This document shows, piece by piece, positions 1-5,218 of a stretch of 5,218 bases of DNA. A model generated the notes under the pieces. That model was not told the origin of the DNA, did no database searches, and saw nothing but the letters and a program-made list of their open reading frames with translations. Made by a program: the position numbers and the translations under genes. The first letter of the stretch is position 1, and every line of letters begins with the position of its first letter. Location: the NCBI GenBank assembly GCA_003157315.1, contig PMJE01000592.1, forward strand, positions 10,217 to 15,434. Direction: 5' to 3'. This DNA is from Myxococcales bacterium (GTDB lineage Bacteria > Myxococcota > Polyangia > Fen-1088).

Positions 1-572
1 TCGTCATCGGGGGATCCCTCGGTGGCAGCATCACCATGGGCCCCCTGCCTCAGGTTGTCGACCGGGGCAAGACGGACGGCTTCGTGGCCAAGCTGAACTC
101 CAGTTTGGTTCCGCAGTGGGCCATGTCGTTCGGCGACGACCTCCACGGCCAGGCGGTCAGGGCTTTGGCCCTGTCGTCGAGCGGCAACGTGTTCATAGGT
201 GGGAATTTCGAGGGCACGCTCAACGGGCTCAACGGCCTGACTGCACCCAGCAACGCCGCCTTCCACGCCTTCGGCGCGGAGCTCTCTGGGGCTGACGGCT
301 CCGTGGTCTGCGCGCAACCGTACGGGGATGCCGAAGGGACACAGAATGTCTTTGCGCTGACTGTGGCCAGTGCCGCGACCGGGTCCTTGGCCGACTCTGT
401 GATGATCGGTGGCAGTTTCAGCAGCACCATCGCGCTAGGCTCCACCACCCTGTGGAGTCCAGGCAACGTCTGCAGCGTGCAAGCGGACTGCACGAGCGGC
501 GTGAGCTGCACCGACGGGCACTGCGTAGGTACCGGCGCTGCCAGGAGCTTCATAGCCCGCCTTAGCCCCTAG
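1..572 (+). CDS. Secreted beta-propeller-like repeat protein, 3' part (5' end outside window)
   Basis: The open frame enters the window from the left (first full codon at 3) and ends with TAG at 570-572, leaving 189 residues. Three repeat units can be seen, starting at VIGG (nt 3), FIGG (nt 192) and MIGG (nt 402), so 63 and 70 residues apart. They follow the pattern IGGxFxGTIxLG...DxFVAKL...W..xFGD...VxALAxxxxGNVF, which is typical of SBBP-type beta-propeller repeats in exported bacterial proteins. The ATG at 36 lies inside a repeat, so it is not the true start. The last unit is interrupted by a four-cysteine insert (nt 471-524) and closes with SFIARLSP at the stop. A propeller ending in mid-blade would be completed by N-terminal strands that are not visible here. 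A surface or extracellular location is inferred, because the signal peptide lies outside the window. The substrate or partner is unknown. The gene ends 112 bases before the next gene on the same strand. Confidence 0.85.
   Translation, partial: VIGGSLGGSITMGPLPQVVDRGKTDGFVAKLNSSLVPQWAMSFGDDLHGQAVRALALSSSGNVFIGGNFEGTLNGLNGLTAPSNAAFHAFGAELSGADGSVVCAQPYGDAEGTQNVFALTVASAATGSLADSVMIGGSFSSTIALGSTTLWSPGNVCSVQADCTSGVSCTDGHCVGTGAARSFIARLSP
471..524 (+). other. Four-cysteine insert within the last propeller repeat
   Basis: This segment encodes Cys-x5-Cys-x5-Cys-x4-Cys (CSVQADC, then VSC, then DGHC) between TTLWSPG and ARSFIARLSP. In a usual unit of this repeat type a short GGxDAF-like turn joins those two strands, so the segment reads as a loop insertion. 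It resembles the short Cys/Asp-rich modules that are common in secreted myxobacterial proteins and probably forms two disulphides outside the cytoplasm. The pairing of the cysteines and any metal binding are unknown. Confidence 0.6.
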
Positions 573-639
573 CACTACTGATTGAGATTCTCCCGTCGCC
601 GTCGCGGCTGCGGCCCTCGCCCGCCGCCTCAGGGAATAT

Positions 640-658
640 GGCTTGGCAAAGGCGAGCC
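640..658 (+). other. Small hairpin in the gap before the first membrane gene
   Basis: GGCTTG (640-645) can pair with CGAGCC (653-658) around a 7-base loop, giving six pairs including one T-G wobble. No T-run follows, so it is not a convincing intrinsic terminator. It ends 26 bases before the ATG at 685 and could affect translation initiation. It may equally be chance in GC-rich DNA. I see no good promoter in 573-684. Confidence 0.2.
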
Positions 659-684
659 AGGGGTGATTATCATCGCGGCGTGCG

Positions 685-2538
685 ATGTCAAACCGATGGC
701 TCATAGCAGCCCTGGCAGGATTGCTGCTGCTAACCGGGCTGGTCTATGCGCCAGGGCTTCGCGGCGAGTTCCAATTCGATGACCTGCGTTCGGTGCAGTT
801 CAACCAGAGTATTCGCCGCTTCGACAACTTCACTCACCTGCAGTTGCTCGTGGATATGGTTCGAGGCGGGCGCGTCCTCACCGATCTTACCTTTGCCATC
901 GATTACCGTATTGCGGGCAACGATCCGTTTGCATTTCACGCGACCAATCTGGGCATTCACCTCGCTGTTGTCCTGCTGGTGTTCTTCTTCACGCGCAGGA
1001 TGCTCACGCTCTGCGGTGCCGCGGGCGGCGATTTCTTGGCTTTGGCAGTGACTGCGGTATTCGCGTTGCATCCACTGCAGACCCAGGCCGTGGCCTACGT
1101 CTCGCAACGGGCCGAGTCGCTGGCTTCTGCCTTCTACCTGGCCTCGCTGCTGTGGCTGTTGGCGGCCGAGCGGCGCGGACGTTGCGCGGCTGGCGCCGGG
1201 CTCTACGCCGCCTCGTTCGCCTTGTTTGCGCTCGGGCTGGGCGCCAAAGTCATCGTGGCCACTCTTCCCGTCGCCTATCTATTGATGGGGCTACTGCCCG
1301 GCCCCCATGATCTGCTGGCGCGCCCGTTGCGACGACTGGCGCTGGCGGCCCCATTTCTTGGCTATGCGCTGTTGACGACGGTCTTGACCGTGCCGAACTT
1401 GAAAGGAGAGGATGCGGGTTTCTTTATCCCGTTCATGCCGCCTGGCCGCTATTTTTTGACCCAGTGGCACGTTCTTGTTACCTATCTGCGGCTTCTCTTC
1501 TGCCCGGCCGGCCAAAATGTGGATTGGGACTTCCCAGTGGCGCACGGCCTGGCCGATCCAGCCGTGTTCGGCTCTGGCTTCCTTCTCATCGTCCTGCTTG
1601 CGGGCGCGGGAATTCTCTTTTTCCGATGCCGCTCACGCGCGGACAGGGCCGGCGCGGCGGGCCGAGCAGCCACATTTGGCGTGGCCTGGTTCTTTCTTGT
1701 CCTGGCCCCCACCTCCAGCGTGGTACCCCTCGCCGACATCGTGATGGAGCATCGGCTCTATCTCGCATCTTGGGGCGTGTTCTTTGCAGTGGCAGTGCCA
1801 ACCGCCGGCTTCGCCGATCGTCTGCACCAGCGGGGCCTCTTGCGTCTTGGGGTCGCCGCCGTGTTGTGCCTGTGCGGGGTCCTCGCCACCGCCACCTACC
1901 TTCGCGTCGGGTTGTGGAGATCCAAATTGCTGCTCTGGTCGGACGCGGTCGCGAAGTCACCGCACAAGGCGCGCGCACACCTTGGACTGGGGAATGCCTA
2001 TCGGCAGGCGGGCCAGCTCCAACCAGCTATCGACGAGTATGCGAACGCGCTGAATCTGGCTGGCAATGACCCGGCCTGGGTGCGAAACAGCATCCGCGAA
2101 AAGCTTGCCGCGGCTCTGCTGTGGCAGGCACGTAGCGAAGAGGCCATCGCCGCGGCCCAGGCTGGCTTGGCAGAGGATCCGAACCACAGTGCCTTGCTCG
2201 GTACCCTGGCCATGGCGTACCTGCAGCGACACGAGCTGGCGCAGGCCGAGGCGGCTGCGGAGCAATCTGTGCGCACATCTTCCAGACCCGCATCCTCCCT
2301 TCTCGTGTTGGGCATGGTTCGCACGCAGAGGGGCGACCAGGCGGGTGCGACAGACGCCTTCGCACGAGCAGTGAAATTGGAACCCGATGAGTTGCAGGGG
2401 AGCCTCCTGCTCGCCGGGGCGTATCGCGCGCAGGGGCGCACCCGGGAGGCTTGCGATCTTTTGCGCTCTTTCCGGGCGCCGAACCAGGAACAGCATGAGC
2501 AATTGCAGCAGGCACTGGCAGGCTGCCGGCCCCGCTGA
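685..2538 (+). CDS. TMTC-like GT-C family membrane protein with C-terminal TPR repeats (copy 1)
   Basis: This 617-residue protein is a polytopic inner-membrane protein with a TPR tail. Hydrophobic segments lie near residues 5-23, 88-103, 116-130, 145-160, 172-203 (probably two), 215-235, 297-313, 328-342, 358-375 and 385-405. The first outer loop carries FDD (31-33), where GT-C enzymes place their acidic catalytic residues. Other family signatures are FHATNLGIH (84-92), ALHPLQTQAV (127-136), YLRLLFCPAGQNVDWDFP (267-284) and EHRLYLASWG (355-364). About five TPR units span 428-602, for example HLGLGNAYRQAGQLQPAIDEY. By family analogy it would transfer sugar from a polyprenyl-phosphate donor to exported protein, with the TPRs in the periplasm; this is inferred. 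TGA at 664-666 is in frame and no other start codon precedes ATG 685, so the start is well constrained. No good Shine-Dalgarno sequence precedes it. It probably forms an operon with the paralogue downstream. Possible alternative: a TPR membrane protein with no transferase activity. Confidence 0.92.
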   Translation: MSNRWLIAALAGLLLLTGLVYAPGLRGEFQFDDLRSVQFNQSIRRFDNFTHLQLLVDMVRGGRVLTDLTFAIDYRIAGNDPFAFHATNLGIHLAVVLLVFFFTRRMLTLCGAAGGDFLALAVTAVFALHPLQTQAVAYVSQRAESLASAFYLASLLWLLAAERRGRCAAGAGLYAASFALFALGLGAKVIVATLPVAYLLMGLLPGPHDLLARPLRRLALAAPFLGYALLTTVLTVPNLKGEDAGFFIPFMPPGRYFLTQWHVLVTYLRLLFCPAGQNVDWDFPVAHGLADPAVFGSGFLLIVLLAGAGILFFRCRSRADRAGAAGRAATFGVAWFFLVLAPTSSVVPLADIVMEHRLYLASWGVFFAVAVPTAGFADRLHQRGLLRLGVAAVLCLCGVLATATYLRVGLWRSKLLLWSDAVAKSPHKARAHLGLGNAYRQAGQLQPAIDEYANALNLAGNDPAWVRNSIREKLAAALLWQARSEEAIAAAQAGLAEDPNHSALLGTLAMAYLQRHELAQAEAAAEQSVRTSSRPASSLLVLGMVRTQRGDQAGATDAFARAVKLEPDELQGSLLLAGAYRAQGRTREACDLLRSFRAPNQEQHEQLQQALAGCRPR

Positions 2539-2604
2539 GCCACGCTTCTGCCCGCTGTCCGCGGTTGCCGCGCGCGCATCATCGCCATCGCTGGAAAACC
2601 GTCG

Positions 2605-4587
2605 GTGCGGATGACTTCAACGTCGAACCACAGGGGCGCGAAGGGTAGACTGCTTTCTGTGGTCAGGACACTCCCAACCGCAAACTCCCGCGGTCAAGAG
2701 CCTCGCGCGCTGCGATTCCTGAGATTGCCAAGCCTGCTCTTGCTCGCGCTCCCGCTCGTCCTTGCGGCAGTGGCATACGCGCGCGTGCTGGGCGGCGGGT
2801 TTGTCTTCGACGACCAACTCTCCGCACTCAACCCAGTTGTGAGGAATCTCGCGGCTCAGGCGCGATCGTTCCTCCCTGCACTCTTGCGTGGCGGGCGCCC
2901 GGTCGTCGACCTGAGTTTTGGGTTGAACTACGCCGTCGGTGGGCCCGACGGGCGGGGTTTCCATGCCGTGAACATCGCCATTCATCTCGCCGCAGTCGTG
3001 CTCATGTTCGCATTCACGTCGCGAACCCTCGATCTTGCGGGCGTCTCACGCGCGCGCGGGTCTGCTATCGCGATTGCGGGCGTGTTTGCCCTGCATCCCC
3101 TGGAGAGCCAGGCAGTCAGCTACGTCTCGCAGCGAGCGGAGTCTTTTGCCTCGGCGCTGTACTTGGCCACTCTCCTGCTGCTGCTCGCGGCCGAACGTAC
3201 CGCGAGCACCCCGAGGCGTTGGCTTTTCTGGGCCAGCGCTTACGGCACATTCCTGTTCGGACTCGGGACCAAGCAGATCGTGGTGACTGTGCCTTTGGCC
3301 TACCTGTTGCTCATGACGGCGGTGCCCGAAAAAACCCAAGCGGCAGCGCGGATCTCCTGGCGAAGGCGGCTCGCGGTGCTGGCACCGTTCCTCGCCACGG
3401 CAGGCTGGTTCGTCCACCAGCTCATGGCCTCGGTGCAGGGACATCGAGACGTGGGCGCAGCCGTCGCGGGAATGACCCCCTGGACCTACTTCCTTACGCA
3501 ATGGAAGGTACTTCTCATCTACCTTAGGCTCGTGTTCTGGCCGGCCGGGCAATGCCTGGACTGGCGGTATCCTGTCACGACCCACCTCGATGCCAGTACG
3601 ATCCTGGCCGGGGTTGGATTGGCGGCCATTGGCGGCGGCGCGCTAGTGTTCCTCTGGCGGTTTCGCGGCGAGGCCGGCGAGGACGCCGCCGCGGCCAGGA
3701 TCTCGGGCTTTGGTGTGCTGTGGTTCTTCGTTTTGCTCGCGCCAACCTCGAGTTTCGTCCCCATCGCGGATGTGTTGGTGGAACACAGGGTGTACCTCGC
3801 GTCTTGGGGGATCTTCACCGCGGCTGCGATGATTCTGGGGCGCGCGTTCGCCCGGCTCCGTGAGGAGCGCAGGAGGATCGTGGCTGTCTCGCTGCTCGGC
3901 TTCCTTTGGTGCACACTTGCCATATGCCTGCACAGTCGCAACCGGGTTTGGCAGGATCCCGTCACGCTGTGGACCGACGTGGTCAGAAAGGCTCCGGGAA
4001 ACGCCCGCGGTCGCGTCCGACTCGCGGCGGCCTATCAGGATCGCGGCGACCTGGAGCGAGCCGTCGCGGGGTACGCGATGGCCTTGAAGGTGGCTGCGAA
4101 CCACGACCTCCTCCAAGAGGTCGTAGCCCGGCTCGGGCTTGGTTCTTTGCTGGTGGATCTGGGCCGCATCGACGAAGGGATCGCGGTGATTGAAGGGGGG
4201 CTCGCACATGACCCGCCTGACCCCCAGATCCTGGCCGGCCTGTCAGAGGCGTGGTGGCATCGCGGCGATCGGGCCAAGGCCGAGTCTTTCGCCGAACGCG
4301 CACTGGCGGCGAGCCCAGACCTCGGTAATGCGCTGCAGGTCCTGGGCGCTGCGAGGACTGCGCGCGGAGATCTCGACGGGGCGGGAGAGGCTCTGGCTCG
4401 CGCGGTGAGGGCCAATCCCGATGACGTCATTTCACGCCTGAACCTCGCCAGTGTGTACGCGCAACTTGGGCGTACCGCAGAAGCCTGTGCGGCCTGGGGC
4501 GATGTCCTGCTTCAGCCGGCCGCCCTGCCCCAGGATCGGGCGCGCGCGTCTCGCGAAGCCTCGGGGCAGGGATGTCCGGGGCGGTAG
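2605..4587 (+). CDS. TMTC-like GT-C family membrane protein with C-terminal TPR repeats (copy 2, paralogue)
   Basis: This 660-residue protein has the same plan as copy 1 along its full length. FDD is at 68-70, followed by FHAVNIAIH (119-127), ALHPLESQAV (162-171), YLRLVFWPAGQCLDWRYP (306-323) and EHRVYLASWG (393-402). About ten membrane segments end near 443, and about five TPRs cover 466-635. Hand alignment gives 31 of 38 identical residues for 161-198 against copy 1 126-163, and 27 of 38 for 369-406 against 331-368, so it arose by gene duplication with later divergence. The likely role is the same: sugar transfer to exported protein at the outer face of the inner membrane. The start is uncertain. 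GTG 2605 (GGAAAA 6 bases upstream), ATG 2611 and GTG 2659 (AAGGG 13 bases upstream) are all in frame. Relative to copy 1 the longest form adds about 37 polar, Arg-rich residues before the first membrane segment. The gap to copy 1 is 66 bases with no terminator, which supports co-transcription. Confidence 0.92.
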   Translation: MRMTSTSNHRGAKGRLLSVVRTLPTANSRGQEPRALRFLRLPSLLLLALPLVLAAVAYARVLGGGFVFDDQLSALNPVVRNLAAQARSFLPALLRGGRPVVDLSFGLNYAVGGPDGRGFHAVNIAIHLAAVVLMFAFTSRTLDLAGVSRARGSAIAIAGVFALHPLESQAVSYVSQRAESFASALYLATLLLLLAAERTASTPRRWLFWASAYGTFLFGLGTKQIVVTVPLAYLLLMTAVPEKTQAAARISWRRRLAVLAPFLATAGWFVHQLMASVQGHRDVGAAVAGMTPWTYFLTQWKVLLIYLRLVFWPAGQCLDWRYPVTTHLDASTILAGVGLAAIGGGALVFLWRFRGEAGEDAAAARISGFGVLWFFVLLAPTSSFVPIADVLVEHRVYLASWGIFTAAAMILGRAFARLREERRRIVAVSLLGFLWCTLAICLHSRNRVWQDPVTLWTDVVRKAPGNARGRVRLAAAYQDRGDLERAVAGYAMALKVAANHDLLQEVVARLGLGSLLVDLGRIDEGIAVIEGGLAHDPPDPQILAGLSEAWWHRGDRAKAESFAERALAASPDLGNALQVLGAARTARGDLDGAGEALARAVRANPDDVISRLNLASVYAQLGRTAEACAAWGDVLLQPAALPQDRARASREASGQGCPGR

Positions 4588-4710
4588 GGACCGTCGCACC
4601 GGCCGGGCGCCAGTTACAGCCTCAGTTTGTCTGGCTCTGACAGCCGCAGGCGTCGGCTCACCGTCGCTGACTGTGACGTTGCCACCGAAGATCTAAGCAG
4701 GCGAGGAGCG

Positions 4711-4793
4711 AATCGGCGTGCGCAACCCATGCAAATCACACAGTTGCAGAGCGCGCTTCAATGTCGGAATTTCGACAATGGGAAACGCCGATT
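4711..4793. repeat. 9-bp inverted repeat enclosing further stems; possible structured RNA or protein-binding site
   Basis: AATCGGCGT (4711-4719) is exactly complementary to ACGCCGATT (4785-4793). Inside it GCAAC (4722-4726) can pair with GTTGC (4743-4747), and a 22-base near-palindrome occupies 4759-4780. Together these would fold as a closed three-way structure of 83 bases on either strand. No known riboswitch or RNA family is recognised. Whether it is transcribed is unknown, so the strand is left open. Chance pairing in GC-rich DNA cannot be ruled out by eye. Confidence 0.35.
4759..4780. promoter_or_regulatory. 22-bp near-perfect palindrome, operator-like
   Basis: The core TGTCGGAATTTCGACA (4762-4777) is self-complementary except for one G-T position. 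It extends outward by an A-A mismatch and two more pairs, CA (4759-4760) with TG (4779-4780). Ten of eleven positions pair if the G-T is counted. Two half-sites about one helical turn apart are what a dimeric helix-turn-helix repressor would need. The sequence does not match the LexA boxes known to me, and no regulator gene is present in the window to pair with it. Confidence 0.4.
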
Positions 4794-4828
4794 TCTCGTC
4801 GCTGGGAAGACTTCATCCGCGACTTAAG

Positions 4829-4854
4829 TTGTCACATAAATAGTAAGCTATATT
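4829..4854 (+). promoter_or_regulatory. Weak sigma70-like promoter candidate for the lipoprotein gene
   Basis: TTGTCA (4829-4834) matches the -35 consensus at five of six bases and TATATT (4849-4854) matches the -10 consensus at five of six. The spacer is only 14 bases, shorter than the usual 16-18, so the pair would be weak or activator-dependent. It sits in the only AT-rich island of the window (about 4824-4870), roughly 105 bases upstream of the lipoprotein start. The -10 lies between the arms of the inverted repeat at 4839-4864, so a bound protein there would control access to it. Confidence 0.3.
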
Positions 4855-4864
4855 GCTAACTATT
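4839..4864. repeat. 10-bp imperfect inverted repeat in AT-rich island, operator-like
   Basis: AATAGTAAGC (4839-4848) and GCTAACTATT (4855-4864) are complementary at nine of ten positions around the 6-base spacer TATATT. Sixteen bases separate the arm centres, about one and a half helical turns. The position between a -35-like element and the lipoprotein coding sequence suits an operator. As RNA it would make only a weak, AU-rich hairpin. The binding protein is unknown. Confidence 0.4.
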
Positions 4865-4889
4865 AGCGACTGATGTTCCGAACTTCCTT

Positions 4890-4913
4890 CTGCGACCGCT
4901 AGATCGCAGTTTT
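4890..4913 (+). terminator. Short hairpin followed by TTTT, possible attenuator or weak terminator
   Basis: CTGCGA (4890-4895) pairs perfectly with TCGCAG (4904-4909) around an 8-base loop, and TTTT (4910-4913) follows directly. The stem is short for an intrinsic terminator. It lies 44 bases before the lipoprotein ATG, so it would be inside the leader if transcription starts near 4860. It could end leftover upstream transcription or attenuate the lipoprotein gene. The call is tentative. Confidence 0.25.
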
Positions 4914-4942
4914 GCAACCGGACACGGACTGTGCCCCGCGAC

Positions 4943-4950
4943 AGGAGGAG
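4943..4950 (+). promoter_or_regulatory. Strong Shine-Dalgarno sequence for the lipoprotein gene
   Basis: AGGAGGAG (4943-4950) is a near-ideal match to the 16S rRNA 3' end and lies 7 bases before the ATG at 4958. It fixes that start over the out-of-frame ATG at 4965. It is far stronger than anything upstream of the two membrane-protein genes, which suggests that the lipoprotein is made in larger amounts. Confidence 0.85.
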
Positions 4951-4957
4951 TTCCACC

Positions 4958-5218
4958 ATGCACCATGTTCTTCGCGCCAGTGTTCTTTCGGCCCTGGTAG
5001 TCGTTACCACTTTGGGATGTGAAGGCCAGTCGCCGCCAGAAGGCCCGACAGAACCTGCGCTCAATGCCGCGCCCCTGTCGAAACCCGGACCCGACCAGGG
5101 CACAGCCGAGGTCGGAATCATCGTCAATGCCCCGCCGCGGGTAGATGGCATGACGAGTTCACCTGGACATGTGGCGAGCGAGGCTCCTGTCAACTTGCAG
5201 GTCACGGCCAGCGACCCT
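4958..5218 (+). CDS. Lipoprotein with Pro-rich linker and Ig/PKD-like domain start (3' end outside window)
   Basis: Eighty-seven residues are visible and the frame is still open at the window edge. Residues 1-20 form a signal peptide with Arg at 6 and a hydrophobic core (VLSALVVVTTLG), ending in a TLGC lipobox with the acylated cysteine at 21. This is a slightly atypical lipobox, with Thr at -3 and Leu at -2, though LGC endings are acceptable. Residue +2 is Glu rather than Asp, which favours outer-membrane sorting. Residues 22-48 are a Pro/Gly/Glu-rich linker. From about 51 the text VGIIVNAPP and later PVNLQVTASDP (77-87) resembles the first strands of an Ig/PKD-like or cadherin-like repeat, where DPDGD often follows. 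The likely role is a surface-anchored binding or structural protein, but the domain is cut off, so no specific function is claimed. It has its own strong ribosome binding site and probably its own promoter, so it is likely not in the upstream operon. Confidence 0.88.
   Translation, partial: MHHVLRASVLSALVVVTTLGCEGQSPPEGPTEPALNAAPLSKPGPDQGTAEVGIIVNAPPRVDGMTSSPGHVASEAPVNLQVTASDP

Larger units (their letters stand above)
4588..4957. other. Noncoding intergenic region rich in inverted repeats
   Basis: These 370 bases separate the second membrane gene from the lipoprotein gene. No frame here has both a convincing start and recognisable protein content. The first part (4588-4710) is GC-rich with only small stems, for example GGCT (4633-4636) with AGCC (4642-4645), and AGCCG (4642-4646) with CGGCT (4654-4658). 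These compete with each other and have no T-run, so I do not call a terminator. From 4711 onward it holds a nested inverted repeat, a hairpin at 4798-4823, an AT-rich island and a hairpin followed by TTTT, described separately. It probably contains the 3' end of the upstream transcript and the promoter and leader of the lipoprotein gene. Confidence 0.6.

Noticed and set aside
36..572. ATG at 36 as the real start of the first gene
   Set aside because: The frame is open to the left edge and the VIGG repeat start precedes this ATG, so it is internal to a repeat.
1464..2069. Long open frame (201 codons) in another + frame inside copy 1
   Set aside because: Its Arg/Ser/Pro-rich composition is typical of an out-of-frame reading of GC-rich DNA. 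The main frame carries all the conserved family motifs.
1957..2588. Several overlapping minus-strand open frames opposite the TPR part of copy 1
   Set aside because: They mirror GC-rich coding DNA, show no domain, and have no start signals. The + strand TPR pattern is clear.
4633..4658. Terminator after copy 2
   Set aside because: Only 4-5 bp competing stems and no T-run are present. A factor-dependent terminator is possible but cannot be seen.
4663..4678. GTC...GAC stem in the gap
   Set aside because: It has only 3-4 pairs, which is expected by chance.
4627..4827. Possible 66-residue protein starting at TTG 4627; its end (RNFDNGKRRFLVAG) faintly recalls the start of a cytochrome-type RxFxNGxxxFxxAxC region
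   Set aside because: It has a rare start codon, no ribosome site, no CxxCH heme motif, and overlaps all the inverted repeats of the gap. The likeness is short and could be chance.
4813..5205. Open 130-codon frame on the minus strand
   Set aside because: It lies antisense to the lipoprotein start, which has a perfect ribosome site, signal peptide and lipobox. The minus-strand protein shows no recognisable motif.

Overview
The window is GC-rich, densely coding on the + strand only, and looks bacterial. I infer a myxobacterium-like organism (Myxococcota/Deltaproteobacteria). The grounds are GC-rich third positions, a secreted repeat protein carrying a short four-cysteine CxxxxxC-type insert, and a lipoprotein with a Pro-rich linker leading into an Ig/PKD-like repeat. 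No rRNA, tRNA, CRISPR array, insertion sequence or phage gene was found.

Layout: (1) 1-572 is the 3' end of a secreted beta-propeller-like repeat protein whose 5' end lies outside the window. (2) 573-684 is a short gap with one weak hairpin. (3) 685-2538 and (4) 2605-4587 are two adjacent, clearly paralogous polytopic membrane proteins. Each has about 10 membrane segments with an FDD motif in the first extracytoplasmic loop, followed by about five C-terminal TPR repeats. This is the architecture of the TMTC-like / GT-C glycosyltransferase family (protein O-mannosyltransferase-like). (5) 4588-4957 is a 370-base noncoding stretch rich in inverted repeats, with an AT-rich island near 4824-4870 that is the best place for a promoter. 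(6) 4958-5218 is the start of a lipoprotein gene with a very strong ribosome binding site; it runs off the window.

The two TPR membrane proteins are probably co-transcribed and may modify exported proteins with sugar from a lipid-linked donor. The neighbouring secreted repeat protein and lipoprotein are plausible but unproven clients. The points most worth a second look are the tandem TMTC-like pair, in which both copies lack the Glu usually seen after a conserved Lys, and the intergenic block at 4711-4913, which holds a nested 9-bp inverted repeat, a 22-bp near-palindrome and an AT-rich operator-like repeat. No clearly novel multi-gene system can be claimed from the sequence alone.
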